Assembly: GCA_030607835.1 (NCBI GenBank)
Contig: JAUWJE010000121.1
Span: forward strand, 1-6,358
Origin: Candidatus Fermentibacterota bacterium
GTDB taxonomy: Bacteria > Fermentibacterota > Fermentibacteria > Fermentibacterales > JCC-6
Length of the DNA: 6,358 nucleotides
Direction: 5' to 3'
The notes beneath the pieces are model-generated. The model was not told the origin of the DNA, made no database searches, and was given only the letters and a program-made list of their open reading frames with translations. The first letter of the stretch is position 1. Each line of letters opens with the position of its first letter. The position numbers and the translations under genes were made by a program. This document shows positions 6,256-6,358 of the stretch, one piece after another.

Positions 6256-6358
6256 ATTGTTTTTCCTATCTTTTTTAATATTCAGGATTCTCTTTCAACC
6301 CGGAAATAACTCCGGTGGAGGACGGATGGGTGAGTAATGTAGGGTTACGCCCCCCCAG
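6256..6358 (-). other. 5' flank of the operon; small inverted repeat, no clear promoter
   Basis: This is about 100 nt upstream of the propeller gene. CCGGA (6300-6304) and TCCGG (6311-6315) form a 5-bp inverted repeat with a 6-nt loop and no T-run. A TTGAAA (6293-6298 on the - strand) could be a -35 box, but no good -10 lies 16-18 nt away; only TATTAA, 12 nt away, is nearby. The region ends in a run of seven C (6350-6356 on the + strand). No coding frame is seen in it. Confidence 0.35.
6264..6267 (-). promoter_or_regulatory. Ribosome binding site (AGGA) for the propeller gene
   Basis: On the - strand AGGA is followed by 8 nt (AAAACAAT) and ATG at 6255, which opens a good signal peptide. Together these place the original start at 6255 rather than at 6063. 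Confidence 0.6.

Overview
The window reads like the chromosome of an uncultured Gram-negative-type bacterium of the FCB or a related candidate phylum (Fermentibacteria, Cloacimonadota, Eisenbacteria and similar). This is an inference from protein architecture. A very long secreted protein combines FG-GAP/VCBS repeats, an Ig-like domain, FN3, a discoidin-like domain and a C-terminal FlgD/T9SS-type module, and such proteins are typical of those groups. No rRNA, tRNA or housekeeping marker is present to confirm the taxonomy.

Layout. (1) Positions 1-485, + strand: the C-terminal part of a polysaccharide deacetylase (CE4/NodB-like) that begins outside the window. (2) 487-681, - strand: a 64-codon piece resembling the C-terminus of a nitroreductase-family protein, probably a gene remnant, abutting the deacetylase stop. 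(3) 682-782: an intergenic gap with a perfect 8-bp inverted repeat followed by a strong GC-rich hairpin with a T-run. (4) 783-4912, - strand: one very large gene, about 1376 codons if intact, for a secreted M23 (LytM-type) metallopeptidase with a long modular tail. It is broken into three open segments by a 1-nt frameshift near 3733-3736 and an in-frame TGA at 3273-3275. (5) 4909-6255, - strand: a gene of about 448 codons for a secreted WD40-like beta-propeller protein. It has a signal peptide and an RBS at 6255 but carries an in-frame TAG at codon 45. It overlaps the peptidase gene by ATGA. (6) 6256-6358: the 5' flank of this pair, with an RBS and a small inverted repeat but no convincing promoter.

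How the genes fit together. The two - strand genes look like a translationally coupled two-gene operon of exported proteins: a propeller protein followed by a cell-wall peptidase with adhesion or sorting modules. The deacetylase on the other strand may also act on surface polysaccharide or peptidoglycan. All three lesions in the operon interrupt reading frames that are otherwise continuous and protein-like on both sides. The operon is therefore either a very young pair of pseudogenes, a sequence with residual errors, or (less likely) subject to readthrough. Naive gene calling would split these two genes into four proteins with false GTG or ATG starts at 3173, 3623 and 6063. That is the main thing to correct.

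I did not find a CRISPR array, transposon, RNA gene or defence system in this window.
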